This document shows, in pieces, positions 1 through 7,084 of a stretch of DNA of 64,000 nucleotides; the stretch's first letter is position 1, and each line of letters starts with the position of its first letter. The stretch covers positions 434,001 through 498,000 of the forward strand of contig NZ_JAPCZF010000003.1 in NCBI RefSeq assembly GCF_025938095.1. Reading direction: 5' to 3'. Both the position numbers and the translations under genes were made by a program. Source of the DNA: Novosphingobium sp. JCM 18896. Lineage in GTDB: Bacteria > Pseudomonadota > Alphaproteobacteria > Sphingomonadales > Sphingomonadaceae. The notes under the pieces were generated by a model that ran no database searches, was not told the origin of the DNA, and saw nothing but the letters and a program-made list of their open reading frames with translations.

Positions 1-312
1 CATGTTCTGGACCGCCTCGGTCATCGCCAGATAGGCCTGGCTCAGGCGGCGGTAGAACGGGTTCTTGGTCCAGGTCTCGTCCTGAAAGCGCCAGTCGCGT
101 GCATCGGGTGCGATCTTCGACTGGCCGAGCGCGATGTCGACGAACTGCTGGTAGAGCGCCATGTTCTGCTGGAACAGCGCGAAGGGATTGGCCGCGCGCA
201 TATAGGTGGCGAAGGGGCCGTCCAATCCGAACAGCGACGAGGGCAGCCCCCAGGTCGAACCGCCGTCCTCGTTGCGCGTCTCGGTTTCGTTGCGCTGCGA
301 TGAATCGGCCAT
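1..312 (-). CDS. phaC: Class I poly(3-hydroxyalkanoate) synthase, N-terminal part (cut by window edge)
   Basis: This is the first 104 codons of a gene that runs off the left edge, read leftwards from an ATG at 312. PHA synthase polymerises (R)-3-hydroxyacyl-CoA into polyester on the surface of cytoplasmic granules. The visible part is the N-terminal domain: a polar start (MADSSQRNETETR), then the stretch NPFALFQQNMALYQQ and the block RFQDETWTKNPFYRRLSQAYL, which is typical of class I enzymes. The catalytic lipase-like box (G-x-C-x-G) would lie outside the window, so activity cannot be judged. A divergent phasin gene about 370 bp away supports the call. Confidence 0.9.
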   Translation of the reverse strand, partial: MADSSQRNETETRNEDGGSTWGLPSSLFGLDGPFATYMRAANPFALFQQNMALYQQFVDIALGQSKIAPDARDWRFQDETWTKNPFYRRLSQAYLAMTEAVQNM

Positions 313-521
313 GCTCAATCCTTTCCCTCTGCTCGCGCGCGCCTGCTCGGCGGCGTCGCTCGGATGCTATCATGCTAGCAGAGCGGCGCCCATGGGGAAG
401 CCCTTGTGAAAGCGTCGGTTCAATGACGATTGCTGCAGCAAAACCGACGTTTGTGCGCGGGCTTGGCAGCCGCCGCCGAGGTTTCGCGACGATGCTGCCG
501 GAGGGCGATCCGGGCAGCTTA

Positions 522-536
522 TGTTGCACTGCACAA
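522..536 (-). promoter_or_regulatory. PhaR-like operator, copy 1
   Basis: The + strand reads TGTTGCACTGCACAA. Its reverse complement, TTGTGCAGTGCAACA, differs from copy 2 (566-580) only at the central base, so the two form a 15-bp inverted repeat with 29 bp between them. TGC-rich repeats of this sort are the known target of PhaR, the PHA-sensing repressor described in Paracoccus denitrificans. Assignment to PhaR is inferred; no phaR gene is in the window. Confidence 0.6.
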
Positions 537-541
537 AATGC

Positions 542-569
542 TTGACAGGCTGCGTAAAACGCTTATTGT
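542..569 (+). promoter_or_regulatory. Probable phaP promoter
   Basis: TTGACA at 542-547, a 16-nt spacer and TATTGT at 564-569 resemble a sigma-70 promoter directed at phaP. The second operator copy (566-580) overlaps the -10 box and the likely start of transcription, so a bound repressor would block it. Confidence 0.6.
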
Positions 570-580
570 GCACTGCAACA
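566..580 (+). promoter_or_regulatory. PhaR-like operator, copy 2
   Basis: The sequence is TTGTGCACTGCAACA with a TGCA-N-TGCA core. It is the mirror image of copy 1 apart from the centre base and overlaps the -10 box of the phaP promoter. A third related site lies upstream of sthA at 58015-58029. Confidence 0.6.
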
Positions 581-679
581 TCGGCGTCGTCGTGATGGTT
601 GTTCCGACCATCGCGGGCGGCGCCTTCGCTTCTCTATCGACGTTTCATCGATCAATCCGTTTCGAAAAGGACTGCCCAG

Positions 680-1120
680 ATGACGACCCGTACCGCCAAG
701 GCCAAGAAGGCCACCGTTCAGTCGATCAAGGCTGAGGTTCAGGACAAGGCCAAGGCTGCCTACGCCAAGGGCGCGGCCGTTGCCGGCGAACTCGGCACGA
801 TGACCAAGGCCAATGCCGCGGCGCTCGTCGTCTCGGGCAAGATCCTCGGTGCCGGCCTCAAGACGATCGGTGAAGACTCGGTCGCCGACGGCAAGCTGGC
901 CGCCGACACCTTCATGGCCGACCTCAAGGCCTTCGCGGCGGTGAAGTCGCCCAAGGAATTCTTCGACCTGCAGTTCAAGGTCGCCAAGCGTAACCTCGAC
1001 ACCGCGGTCGCGCTCGGCGGCAAGAACGGCAAGGCCTTCGGCAAGCTGGCCAGCGACGTCGCTGCGCCGATCGCCGGCCAGGCCAAGGCCAACGTCGCCA
1101 AGCTGCGCGCCGTCGCCTAA
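680..1120 (+). CDS. phaP: Phasin family protein
   Basis: The 146-residue protein is rich in Ala and Lys, has no signal peptide and is predicted to be almost wholly helical, as expected of phasins that coat PHA granules and limit their size. The segment SPKEFFDLQFKVAKRNLD (about residues 88-105) matches the phasin signature of PHA producers. The ATG at 680 was chosen because AAAGGA lies just upstream; an upstream in-frame start at 599 would run into the promoter/leader. Divergent phaC and the operator pair support a PHA role. Expression is probably derepressed when polymer accumulates, an inference from the PhaR-like sites. Confidence 0.88.
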   Translation: MTTRTAKAKKATVQSIKAEVQDKAKAAYAKGAAVAGELGTMTKANAAALVVSGKILGAGLKTIGEDSVADGKLAADTFMADLKAFAAVKSPKEFFDLQFKVAKRNLDTAVALGGKNGKAFGKLASDVAAPIAGQAKANVAKLRAVA

Positions 1121-1141
1121 GGCCTTTCAGGTTGCATTACC

Positions 1142-1178
1142 GAGGCCTCCTTTCCCGAGCGGGAGAGGGGGCCTCTTT
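1142..1178. terminator. Rho-independent terminator after phaP
   Basis: GAGGCC at 1142-1147 pairs with GGCCTC at 1170-1175, with additional CTCCC/GGGAG-type pairing inside, followed by a short T run. It lies between the convergent phaP and amidohydrolase genes and may serve both. Confidence 0.6.
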
Positions 1179-1188
1179 GCATTTGAGG

Positions 1189-2076
1189 TCAGGCGGGCCA
1201 GTCGAGCCAGCGGCGTGCGGTTCCACCCAGCACCGCGGCACGTTCGGTCTGGGTGAGTTCGGGATTTCCAGCGATCGCGAACAGCAGCTCGGCCCAGGTC
1301 TCTCCAGTCTGGTTGGCCGATATGTCGCTGGCCCACATCACCCGGTCCGCGCCGAAGGCGTCGATCGCCGCGCGCAGGTAAGGCCGGGCCGCCAGGTTGG
1401 GATAGCCGGCGGCGTCGAAGCTGACCGGCGCGTGCGCCCATTTGAGCGCCACCTGCGGCCAGTCCGCGGCCTGCAGCACGCGGGAGAAGGCCTGTTCGTG
1501 CGGCTCCTCGGCGACCTGGCGCCAATGCGCCTCGCTGTCGGGTCGTCCCTCCATCTGCGCGATGATCGGCCAGAGCTGCCGACCGGGCGGCATGCCGCAG
1601 TGGCAAATGACGATGCGAATGTCGGGGAAGGCGCGGACCCCGCGCTCGAGCAATTGCGTCTGGCCGGCGAGGTGGACGAAGACCGGCAGGCCTGCGTCGC
1701 TGGCGAGGCCGAACATCGCATCATAGACGCCGCCGACGAAATCGGCGAGGTCGGCGCGGGTCATCCCCGGCGAAACACGCAGCGCGCGGACATGCGCGGC
1801 ATCGCGCGCCAGGCGGATCACCGCGGGCAGTTCGGGATCGCGCGGATCGACCCGGACCAGGTAGGAAAAGCGACCCGGATAGGTCCAGGCCGCCAGTTCG
1901 GCCGTGGGCGAGGTCGTGCGCGTTGCGCCGTTGGCCAGGCGGTAGAACGGCTCGCCCGGCGTTCCCATCCAGTATTCGTCGATCAGCGCCGCGGCGATCC
2001 CCAAGGCGTCGAGCGCGGCGACCATCTCTGCGGCTCCGCCCGGTCCCAGGTGCACCTGGCTGTCGACGATATCCAT
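1189..2076 (-). CDS. Amidohydrolase family protein (Amidohydro_2 type)
   Basis: A 295-residue cytoplasmic TIM-barrel metal hydrolase of the amidohydrolase_2 class, whose members hydrolyse or decarboxylate cyclic and aromatic acids and lactones. Metal/catalytic positions are visible: DSQVHL near residue 5, VFVHLAG mid-protein, VICHCGMP after it, and a WASD motif near the C-terminus. The start at 2076 (MDIVDSQVHLG) follows GGGGAGAG; an upstream ATG at 2118 has no such site. The substrate cannot be told. It is divergent from the cytochrome c' gene, and the operator in the shared intergenic region could control both. Confidence 0.8.
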   Translation of the reverse strand: MDIVDSQVHLGPGGAAEMVAALDALGIAAALIDEYWMGTPGEPFYRLANGATRTTSPTAELAAWTYPGRFSYLVRVDPRDPELPAVIRLARDAAHVRALRVSPGMTRADLADFVGGVYDAMFGLASDAGLPVFVHLAGQTQLLERGVRAFPDIRIVICHCGMPPGRQLWPIIAQMEGRPDSEAHWRQVAEEPHEQAFSRVLQAADWPQVALKWAHAPVSFDAAGYPNLAARPYLRAAIDAFGADRVMWASDISANQTGETWAELLFAIAGNPELTQTERAAVLGGTARRWLDWPA

Positions 2077-2131
2077 CGGCACTCTCCCCTTTGCGTGTCG
2101 TTGGGAATATCGTGGCACGGTTCAGCACGCG

Positions 2132-2160
2132 TTTACATTGGTCAAAAATTGAACTAATTT
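2132..2160 (+). promoter_or_regulatory. Promoter with internal operator ahead of the cytochrome c' gene
   Basis: TTTACA (2132-2137), a 17-nt spacer and TAATTT (2155-2160) form a plausible promoter. The spacer contains GGTCAAAAATTGAAC, a partial palindrome whose core TCAAAA-R-TTGAA and right flank recur in the promoter at 3221-3248. A dimeric repressor there would block RNA polymerase. Confidence 0.5.
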
Positions 2161-2186
2161 TTCCCGCAAGCCAGATCGGAGAATTC

Positions 2187-2648
2187 ATGTCGTCGTCTTC
2201 GCGTTTTCGCTTCCTCGCTCCCTTCGTCCTCGCCGGTCTTGCCGCGCCCTTGCTTGCCGCGCCGGCCGATCAGGTGCGCACGCGTGTCGATGGCTATCGC
2301 GAGCTCGGCGCCGCGTTCAAGGCGGTCAACGATGGCCTGCGCGGGCCTTCGCCGCAGACCGTGCTGATCCAGATGTCGGCGCGGCAGATCCGCAACGCCG
2401 CCACGCAGCAGTACAACTGGTATCCGGCCGGCAGCGGACCGCAGGCTGGGGTCAAGACCGCGGCCAAGCCCGAGATCTGGACCCAGGGCGCGCGCTTCCG
2501 TCAGCTGCAGGACGGCTTCGCCGCGCAGGCGACGGCTTTCCAGCGCGCGGCTGCTGGTGGTGACGCTGCGGCGATGCGTACGGCGGCGCGCAGTCTCGGT
2601 GGTGCTTGCAAGGCCTGCCACGACCAGTTCCGCGTCGAAAAACCATAA
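2187..2648 (+). CDS. Cytochrome c' family protein, exported
   Basis: A 153-residue protein with a cleavable signal peptide (cut probably after LLAAPA) and a single C-terminal haem attachment motif CKACH in GGACKACHDQFR, the position typical of cytochrome c'. Such periplasmic four-helix haem proteins bind NO or CO or carry electrons. Helical segments around QVRTRVDGYRELGAAFKAV and IQMSARQIRNAA fit the family. The ATG at 2187 is preceded by CGGAGAA. It is followed after 23 bp by the VOC gene, likely co-transcribed, and lies near a DUF1592/DUF1552 pair and a cytochrome b gene that could be redox partners. Confidence 0.82.
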   Translation: MSSSSRFRFLAPFVLAGLAAPLLAAPADQVRTRVDGYRELGAAFKAVNDGLRGPSPQTVLIQMSARQIRNAATQQYNWYPAGSGPQAGVKTAAKPEIWTQGARFRQLQDGFAAQATAFQRAAAGGDAAAMRTAARSLGGACKACHDQFRVEKP

Positions 2649-2671
2649 GACGACGAACAGAGGGAGAGAAC

Positions 2672-3172
2672 ATGACAGGCAGGATTATGATCGCCGCGAT
2701 CGCGGCGTCGCTTCTCGGTGCCGCGGCGCCGGCCGTGGCGGAGGCTCCGGTTGCGGCGCCCGCGACGTCGTCGGGGTCGCTGATCGGCCCGGCGCTGCAT
2801 GTCAGCGACGTGGCGCGCGCGCTCAAGTTCTACGTCGACGGGCTGGGTATGAAGGTGGGGCTCGAGATGGGGCCGCCGACGCGCCACGAGACGATCCTGA
2901 CCTTCGGCGGCGATCCGCGTCAGCCGGGGATCATCCTGCTCTCGGACAAGACCGCGAAAACCCCGCCGGTGATTGCGCAGAGCAACGGCTACGATCGCAC
3001 CGTGCTGCGCATCGACGATCTCGCCGCGACGGCCGGCCGGCTGCGCGCCGCAGGCTTCGCGCCCGGCGAGATCCGCGACGTCGCCATGGGCTATCGCATG
3101 ATGATGGCGACCGACGCTGACGGCTATCGCTACGAATTGGTCCAATCGGCACCGCGCAAGCCAACCCCCTGA
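2672..3172 (+). CDS. Exported VOC (glyoxalase-fold) protein
   Basis: A 166-residue protein with a signal peptide (MTGRIMIAAIAASLLG to about residue 24) followed by one vicinal-oxygen-chelate domain. Family marks include LHVSDVARALKFYVDGLGM at the domain start and DADGYRYELVQ at the end. VOC domains bind a divalent metal and act on glyoxals, catechols or drugs; the reaction here is unknown. Most VOC proteins are cytoplasmic, so a secreted one beside a periplasmic cytochrome is unusual. The ATG at 2672 is preceded by AGGGAGAGAA. It is probably in an operon with the cytochrome c' gene. Confidence 0.78.
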   Translation: MTGRIMIAAIAASLLGAAAPAVAEAPVAAPATSSGSLIGPALHVSDVARALKFYVDGLGMKVGLEMGPPTRHETILTFGGDPRQPGIILLSDKTAKTPPVIAQSNGYDRTVLRIDDLAATAGRLRAAGFAPGEIRDVAMGYRMMMATDADGYRYELVQSAPRKPTP

Positions 3173-3220
3173 CGCGCGGTCGCCGTCGAAAGGCTGCGAC
3201 AATTTTCGTCTCGCATCGCG

Positions 3221-3248
3221 TTGACTAATTCAAAAGTTGAATTAGACT
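3221..3248 (+). promoter_or_regulatory. Promoter with perfect palindrome ahead of the secreted-repeat/DUF1592/DUF1552 operon
   Basis: TTGACT (3221-3226) and TAGACT (3243-3248) are 16 nt apart. Over them lies a perfect palindrome at 3225-3245: CTAATTCAA, a 3-nt spacer AAG, then TTGAATTAG. A related site lies in the promoter at 2132-2160 and a weaker one at 17550-17567. This is the arrangement expected of a MarR/TetR-type repressor; the regulator is not identified. Confidence 0.6.
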
Positions 3249-3331
3249 TTCGGCACGGCGACGTGATCCTCGATCGTGGTCGGCCGTGCGGGTGAACGTC
3301 GCAAAGCGACGGCCCACAGGAGAGCGATGCG

Positions 3332-4141
3332 ATGAAGGGGCTAGCTTTAGCGGCCGCGGCGGCAGCCATTGTTTCGAGCGGCCTGGCGCTCGCGCAGCCG
3401 GTCGATCTGCCGATCCCGGCCGCGACCACCAGCGAGTTTCCGCCGGGCGTGACTCTCGGCAAGGCCGGTGGCGTCGCGGTCTATGCCGGGCCGGATGGGC
3501 GCACGCTCTATGGCATGGACATGCGCACCCTGCTGCGCGACGGCGCCGATCCCTCGCAGCATTGCCGAGAGGCCTGCGCACAGGTCTGGGAACCGCTGCT
3601 GGCGCCCGCCGGGGCCAAGCCAAACCTTATCTTCCCCATGGGCTTCGGTGAGCGCGGTCGCGCGCCGGTGCAGGGCGAATATGTCCAGAACGCCAAGGCG
3701 CCCGACTGGACGGTGATCGCCGGACCGCAGGGACCGCAGTGGGTCTACAAGGGCTGGCACTTGGTCTTCGTTCGCAAGGGCGAGGCGCCGGGCTCGGCCG
3801 CGCATGAAGGCGACGAGCGCATGGTGTGGAACACGCTCAAGCATGTGCCGCCTGCGCCCAAGCTGACCGCGCCGGTTAACGTGTCCGCGGCCTTCGTCGA
3901 GGGCGCCTATGCGCTGGTCGACAAGGAAGGACGCCTGCTCTTCACCGGCAGCTGCGCCGCTGCCTGTGCCGGATGGCAGCCGCTGGCGGCGGGGTTGGCC
4001 AGCCGCGGGGTCGGGGCCGATTGGACCGTGGATCGCGCCGCGGACCAGCCGCAATGGCTCTATCGCGGCAAGCCCGCCTACGTCGCCGAAGGGGCGGTTC
4101 AGGCCGATCTGCCTACCGGTGCCGTGGTGCTGCGGCCGTGA
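3332..4141 (+). CDS. Secreted protein with two 'YxxxD' lipoprotein-type repeats (COG4315-like)
   Basis: A 269-residue protein with an N-terminal signal peptide (cleavage near LALAQP) and two copies of a small domain seen in COG4315/PF03640 proteins. Copy one has GRTLYGMD followed by HCREACAQVWEPL; copy two has GRLLFTG followed by SCAAACAGWQPL. The shared pattern C-x3-C-A-x2-W-x-P-L suggests a disulphide or cofactor site in each. Function in the family is unknown; the location is periplasmic. The ATG at 3332 lies a few bases after an AGGAGAG site. It is the first gene after the palindromic promoter, with the next gene 23 bp downstream. Confidence 0.7.
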   Translation: MKGLALAAAAAAIVSSGLALAQPVDLPIPAATTSEFPPGVTLGKAGGVAVYAGPDGRTLYGMDMRTLLRDGADPSQHCREACAQVWEPLLAPAGAKPNLIFPMGFGERGRAPVQGEYVQNAKAPDWTVIAGPQGPQWVYKGWHLVFVRKGEAPGSAAHEGDERMVWNTLKHVPPAPKLTAPVNVSAAFVEGAYALVDKEGRLLFTGSCAAACAGWQPLAAGLASRGVGADWTVDRAADQPQWLYRGKPAYVAEGAVQADLPTGAVVLRP

Positions 4142-4164
4142 CGACAGCGAACGAGGAGACAGCC

Positions 4165-5358
4165 ATGGAAACCCCTGGACGCCTGCTGCGCATCGGTCTG
4201 TTCGGCTCGGCCTTGGCCGCAGTTTTTGCGCTCGGCGCGGTGGCGCCGACCTGGTTGCGCGCGCCCGCGGATGCCGCCGCGCCGCGGCCGCAACCCTTGC
4301 CCACGCCGCCGCCGGGCGGGGTCATGGGTTTCGTCGTCGACAGCTTCGTGCAGCCGGTGATCCAGGGCAAGGACGCCTGCCCGCAGGGTACCGCGCTCAA
4401 GCTGCGCGACGCCTATCTGGCGACCCTGCCGGCCGAGGAACGTGCGCAGCTCGAGCGCAAGGAGAACGAGGCGCAACTGACCCAGCGTTGGCACGCCTAT
4501 GCCTTCGGCCCCGACAACACCAACGTCTGCTCGCAGCCCGACATGTTCGAGCGGCCGCTGCTGCGTACGGTGCAGAGCAAGAAGGCCTGGGGTCTCGATC
4601 TCGACGAGGGCAAGACCGACGACACCTGCGCACACGAGGCCTTCACCACGCCGACGGGCGAGCAGGGCATCGACAACCAGGAATACCGCGCGATGGGCTG
4701 CACGCTCGAATGGCGCGGGGTCGACGGCATCGCCGGCGACAACCAGACCGGCATGCGGCAGTTCATGTCCTCGGGCGAATGGACCCAGGTGATCCTGCTG
4801 CGCGGCGTCGACAGCCTGCAGAACGACGACGATGTCGAAGTGATCTATGCCAATACCCCCGACCGCCCCTTGGCCGACAGCAAGGGCCAGTTCCTGCGCG
4901 GCACCACTTTCACGATCAGCGACAAGGCGCCGCGCAACCGCAACGTCCTGCACGGGCGGATCAAGAACGGGGTGCTCACCACCGATCCCGCCGACATCGT
5001 CCTGACCCAGACCTGGGGACAGGGCGGCGCGCGTGACATCCGCGGCAACCGAACCAAGTGGCACTATGCCAAGGGCCGGCTGCGGCTCGCCTTCCAGCCC
5101 GACGGTTCGCTGCGCGGGGTCATGGGCGGCTATCGCCCGATCTTCGACGTGATCGTCAGCCCGGCGATCGGCGGCGCCGGATCGGCGATCGTCGCGGGTA
5201 TCGACTGTGCGCAGAACCTGGCGACGCTGCGCCACTATGCCGACGGGCTCAAGAACCCGAAGACCGGCAAGTGCGAAGGCGTTTCCGCGGCCCAGGCGAT
5301 CACCGCGATTCCGGCCTTCGTCAACGATGTTGCACCTGCGCGGACGGCTGCGAGATGA
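4165..5358 (+). CDS. Exported Cys-containing protein of unknown function
   Basis: 397 residues with a signal peptide or anchor (residues about 8-35, hydrophobic, ending in LRAPADAAAP) and a Pro-rich linker, then a large domain with six cysteines, including VCSQPD, DTCAHE, MGCTLEW and IDCAQN. I do not recognise a family. Its stop overlaps the start of the DUF1592 gene (4 bp), so the two are translationally coupled and probably act together in the periplasm. A GAGGAGAC site precedes the ATG at 4165. Genes of this kind beside DUF1592/DUF1552 pairs suggest a structural or substrate-binding partner, but this is inference. Confidence 0.6.
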   Translation: METPGRLLRIGLFGSALAAVFALGAVAPTWLRAPADAAAPRPQPLPTPPPGGVMGFVVDSFVQPVIQGKDACPQGTALKLRDAYLATLPAEERAQLERKENEAQLTQRWHAYAFGPDNTNVCSQPDMFERPLLRTVQSKKAWGLDLDEGKTDDTCAHEAFTTPTGEQGIDNQEYRAMGCTLEWRGVDGIAGDNQTGMRQFMSSGEWTQVILLRGVDSLQNDDDVEVIYANTPDRPLADSKGQFLRGTTFTISDKAPRNRNVLHGRIKNGVLTTDPADIVLTQTWGQGGARDIRGNRTKWHYAKGRLRLAFQPDGSLRGVMGGYRPIFDVIVSPAIGGAGSAIVAGIDCAQNLATLRHYADGLKNPKTGKCEGVSAAQAITAIPAFVNDVAPARTAAR

Positions 5359-7061
5359 TGATGAATTCCATGAAGCGAATGACCTGGGGTGCGGCGGCAG
5401 TGGCCTTGTCGGTGGTCGTGTCGGGTTGCGCGGCGAGCGATGCGCCGAAGACCGCCGTGGTCGAACAGGGGGAGCCGGCGCTTACGCGCGCCATGCCCGG
5501 CGCGCAGATCGTGGCGATGCGGCGGCTGACCGAGGCGCAGTATCGCAACATCATCGCCGATGTATTCGGACCCGACGTGGTCGTCGCCGGCCGCATCGAA
5601 CCGATCGTGCGGCCCGTCCACGAGATGATCGCGAGCGGCGCGGCCGAAGCGTCGATCTCGCCCGCCGGGCTCGACCAGTTCGATGCCATGGCGCGCAACA
5701 TCGCCGCGCAGGTCTTCGGCGAACAGCGCCGCGCGCAATTCGTGCCCTGCGTGCCCAGGGACGAGAAGCTCGCCGATCCTGCCTGCGCGGCCAAGGTGCT
5801 GACGCCGCTCGGCCGCTACCTGTTCCGCCGGCCGATGAGCCCGGCCGAGCAGGCCTTCTTCGTCAAGCTCGCGGGCGATGGCGCGGGACCCACAGGCTCG
5901 TTCCACAAGGGTCTCGAACTCGCGCTGGCCGCGATGCTGACCTCGCCGCGCTTCCTCTACGTGATCGAGAGCGCCGAGCCCGATCCGGCCAGGCCCGGTG
6001 AACTGCGGCTCGACGCCTGGTCCCGCGCGGCGCGGCTCTCGTTCCTGCTATGGAACACGACGCCGGGCGAGACGCTGCTGACCGCGGCCGAGAGCGGCAA
6101 GCTGACCGATCAGGCGCAGCTCAGGACCTTGGCGGAAGCCATGGTCGCCTCGCCGCGCTTCGAGCAGGGCGTGCGCGCCTTCTTCGCCGACATGCTGCTG
6201 TTCGAGAAGTTCGACGAGCTGTCGAAGGACCCGGTGATCTATCCCTATTTCAACCAGGACGTGGTCCAGGCGTTGCCCGAGCAGATGCTGCGTACGATCA
6301 CCGATCACCTGGTCGCGCGCAATGGCGATTATCGCGACCTGTTCACCACCCAGCGCACCTTCATGACGCGTTCGCTCGGCGGGCTCTACCAGGTGCCGGT
6401 CGCTCGCTCGGCCGGCTGGGTGCCCTACGAATTCGCACCCGGCGACGATCGCGCCGGGCTGCTCGGGCAAGCCGGTTTCCTCGCGCTCTATTCGCATTCG
6501 GGCCGCTCTTCGCCGACCTTGCGCGGCCGTGCCGTGCGCGAGCTGCTGATGTGCGAGCCGGTGCCGAACCCGCCGGGCAACGTCAATTTCACCGCGGTGC
6601 AGGAGACGGGCAACAAGGCCAAGCCGACCGCGCGTATCCGTCTGCTCGCGCATGCCACCGATCCCTCGTGCTCGGGCTGCCACAAGATCACCGATCCGAT
6701 CGGGCTCAGCCTCGAACGCTTCGACGGCCTCGGCATGGCGCGCAAGACCGAGAACGCCGCCTTGATCGACGCCAGCGGCGAGATGGACGGCAAGCCGTTC
6801 CAGGGCGCGATCGGTCTCGGCAAGACGATGGCCGCGAGCCCTTCGACGACCCAGTGCCTGTCGATGCGCGCGCTGTCCTATGCCACCGGCCGTTCGGGCG
6901 AGGACGTAGAGGAACTGGTCCCGGCGCTCGACCGGAAGTTCGCCGCGGGTGGCTATGGCATCCGGGCGCTGTTCACCCAGATCGCGACGATGCCCGAGGC
7001 CTATCGGGTGGTGACCAAGCCGCTGGCCGCGCCCGCCCACGTCTCGATGCTGACCCAGTAA
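5355..7061 (+). CDS. DUF1592/DUF1588-type lipoprotein with haem c motif
   Basis: 568 residues. A lipobox (VVSGC, Cys about residue 24) predicts a lipoprotein. The order RLTEAQYRNIIADVFG (DUF1587-like start), LGRYLFRRPMSPAEQAFF (DUF1595-like), DAWSRAARLSFLLWNTTPG (DUF1592), TFMTRSLGGLY and CSGCHKITDPIGLSLERFDGLG (DUF1588) and a DUF1585-like C-terminus matches the multidomain proteins abundant in planctomycetes and myxobacteria. CSGCH is a potential covalent haem c site. The biochemical role of the family is unknown. The start overlaps the upstream stop; three ATG codons in a row (5355, 5358, 5361) make the exact start uncertain. Confidence 0.85.
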   Translation: MMMNSMKRMTWGAAAVALSVVVSGCAASDAPKTAVVEQGEPALTRAMPGAQIVAMRRLTEAQYRNIIADVFGPDVVVAGRIEPIVRPVHEMIASGAAEASISPAGLDQFDAMARNIAAQVFGEQRRAQFVPCVPRDEKLADPACAAKVLTPLGRYLFRRPMSPAEQAFFVKLAGDGAGPTGSFHKGLELALAAMLTSPRFLYVIESAEPDPARPGELRLDAWSRAARLSFLLWNTTPGETLLTAAESGKLTDQAQLRTLAEAMVASPRFEQGVRAFFADMLLFEKFDELSKDPVIYPYFNQDVVQALPEQMLRTITDHLVARNGDYRDLFTTQRTFMTRSLGGLYQVPVARSAGWVPYEFAPGDDRAGLLGQAGFLALYSHSGRSSPTLRGRAVRELLMCEPVPNPPGNVNFTAVQETGNKAKPTARIRLLAHATDPSCSGCHKITDPIGLSLERFDGLGMARKTENAALIDASGEMDGKPFQGAIGLGKTMAASPSTTQCLSMRALSYATGRSGEDVEELVPALDRKFAAGGYGIRALFTQIATMPEAYRVVTKPLAAPAHVSMLTQ

Positions 7062-7084
7062 GACAAGCCGGAAGGATCACCGTC

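Larger units (their letters stand above)
313..679. promoter_or_regulatory. Divergent control region between phaC and phaP
   Basis: This 367-bp stretch has no convincing gene and separates the leftward phaC from the rightward phaP. It holds a promoter pointing to phaP and two operator-like inverted copies listed separately. The phaC promoter itself was not recognised. Confidence 0.7.
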
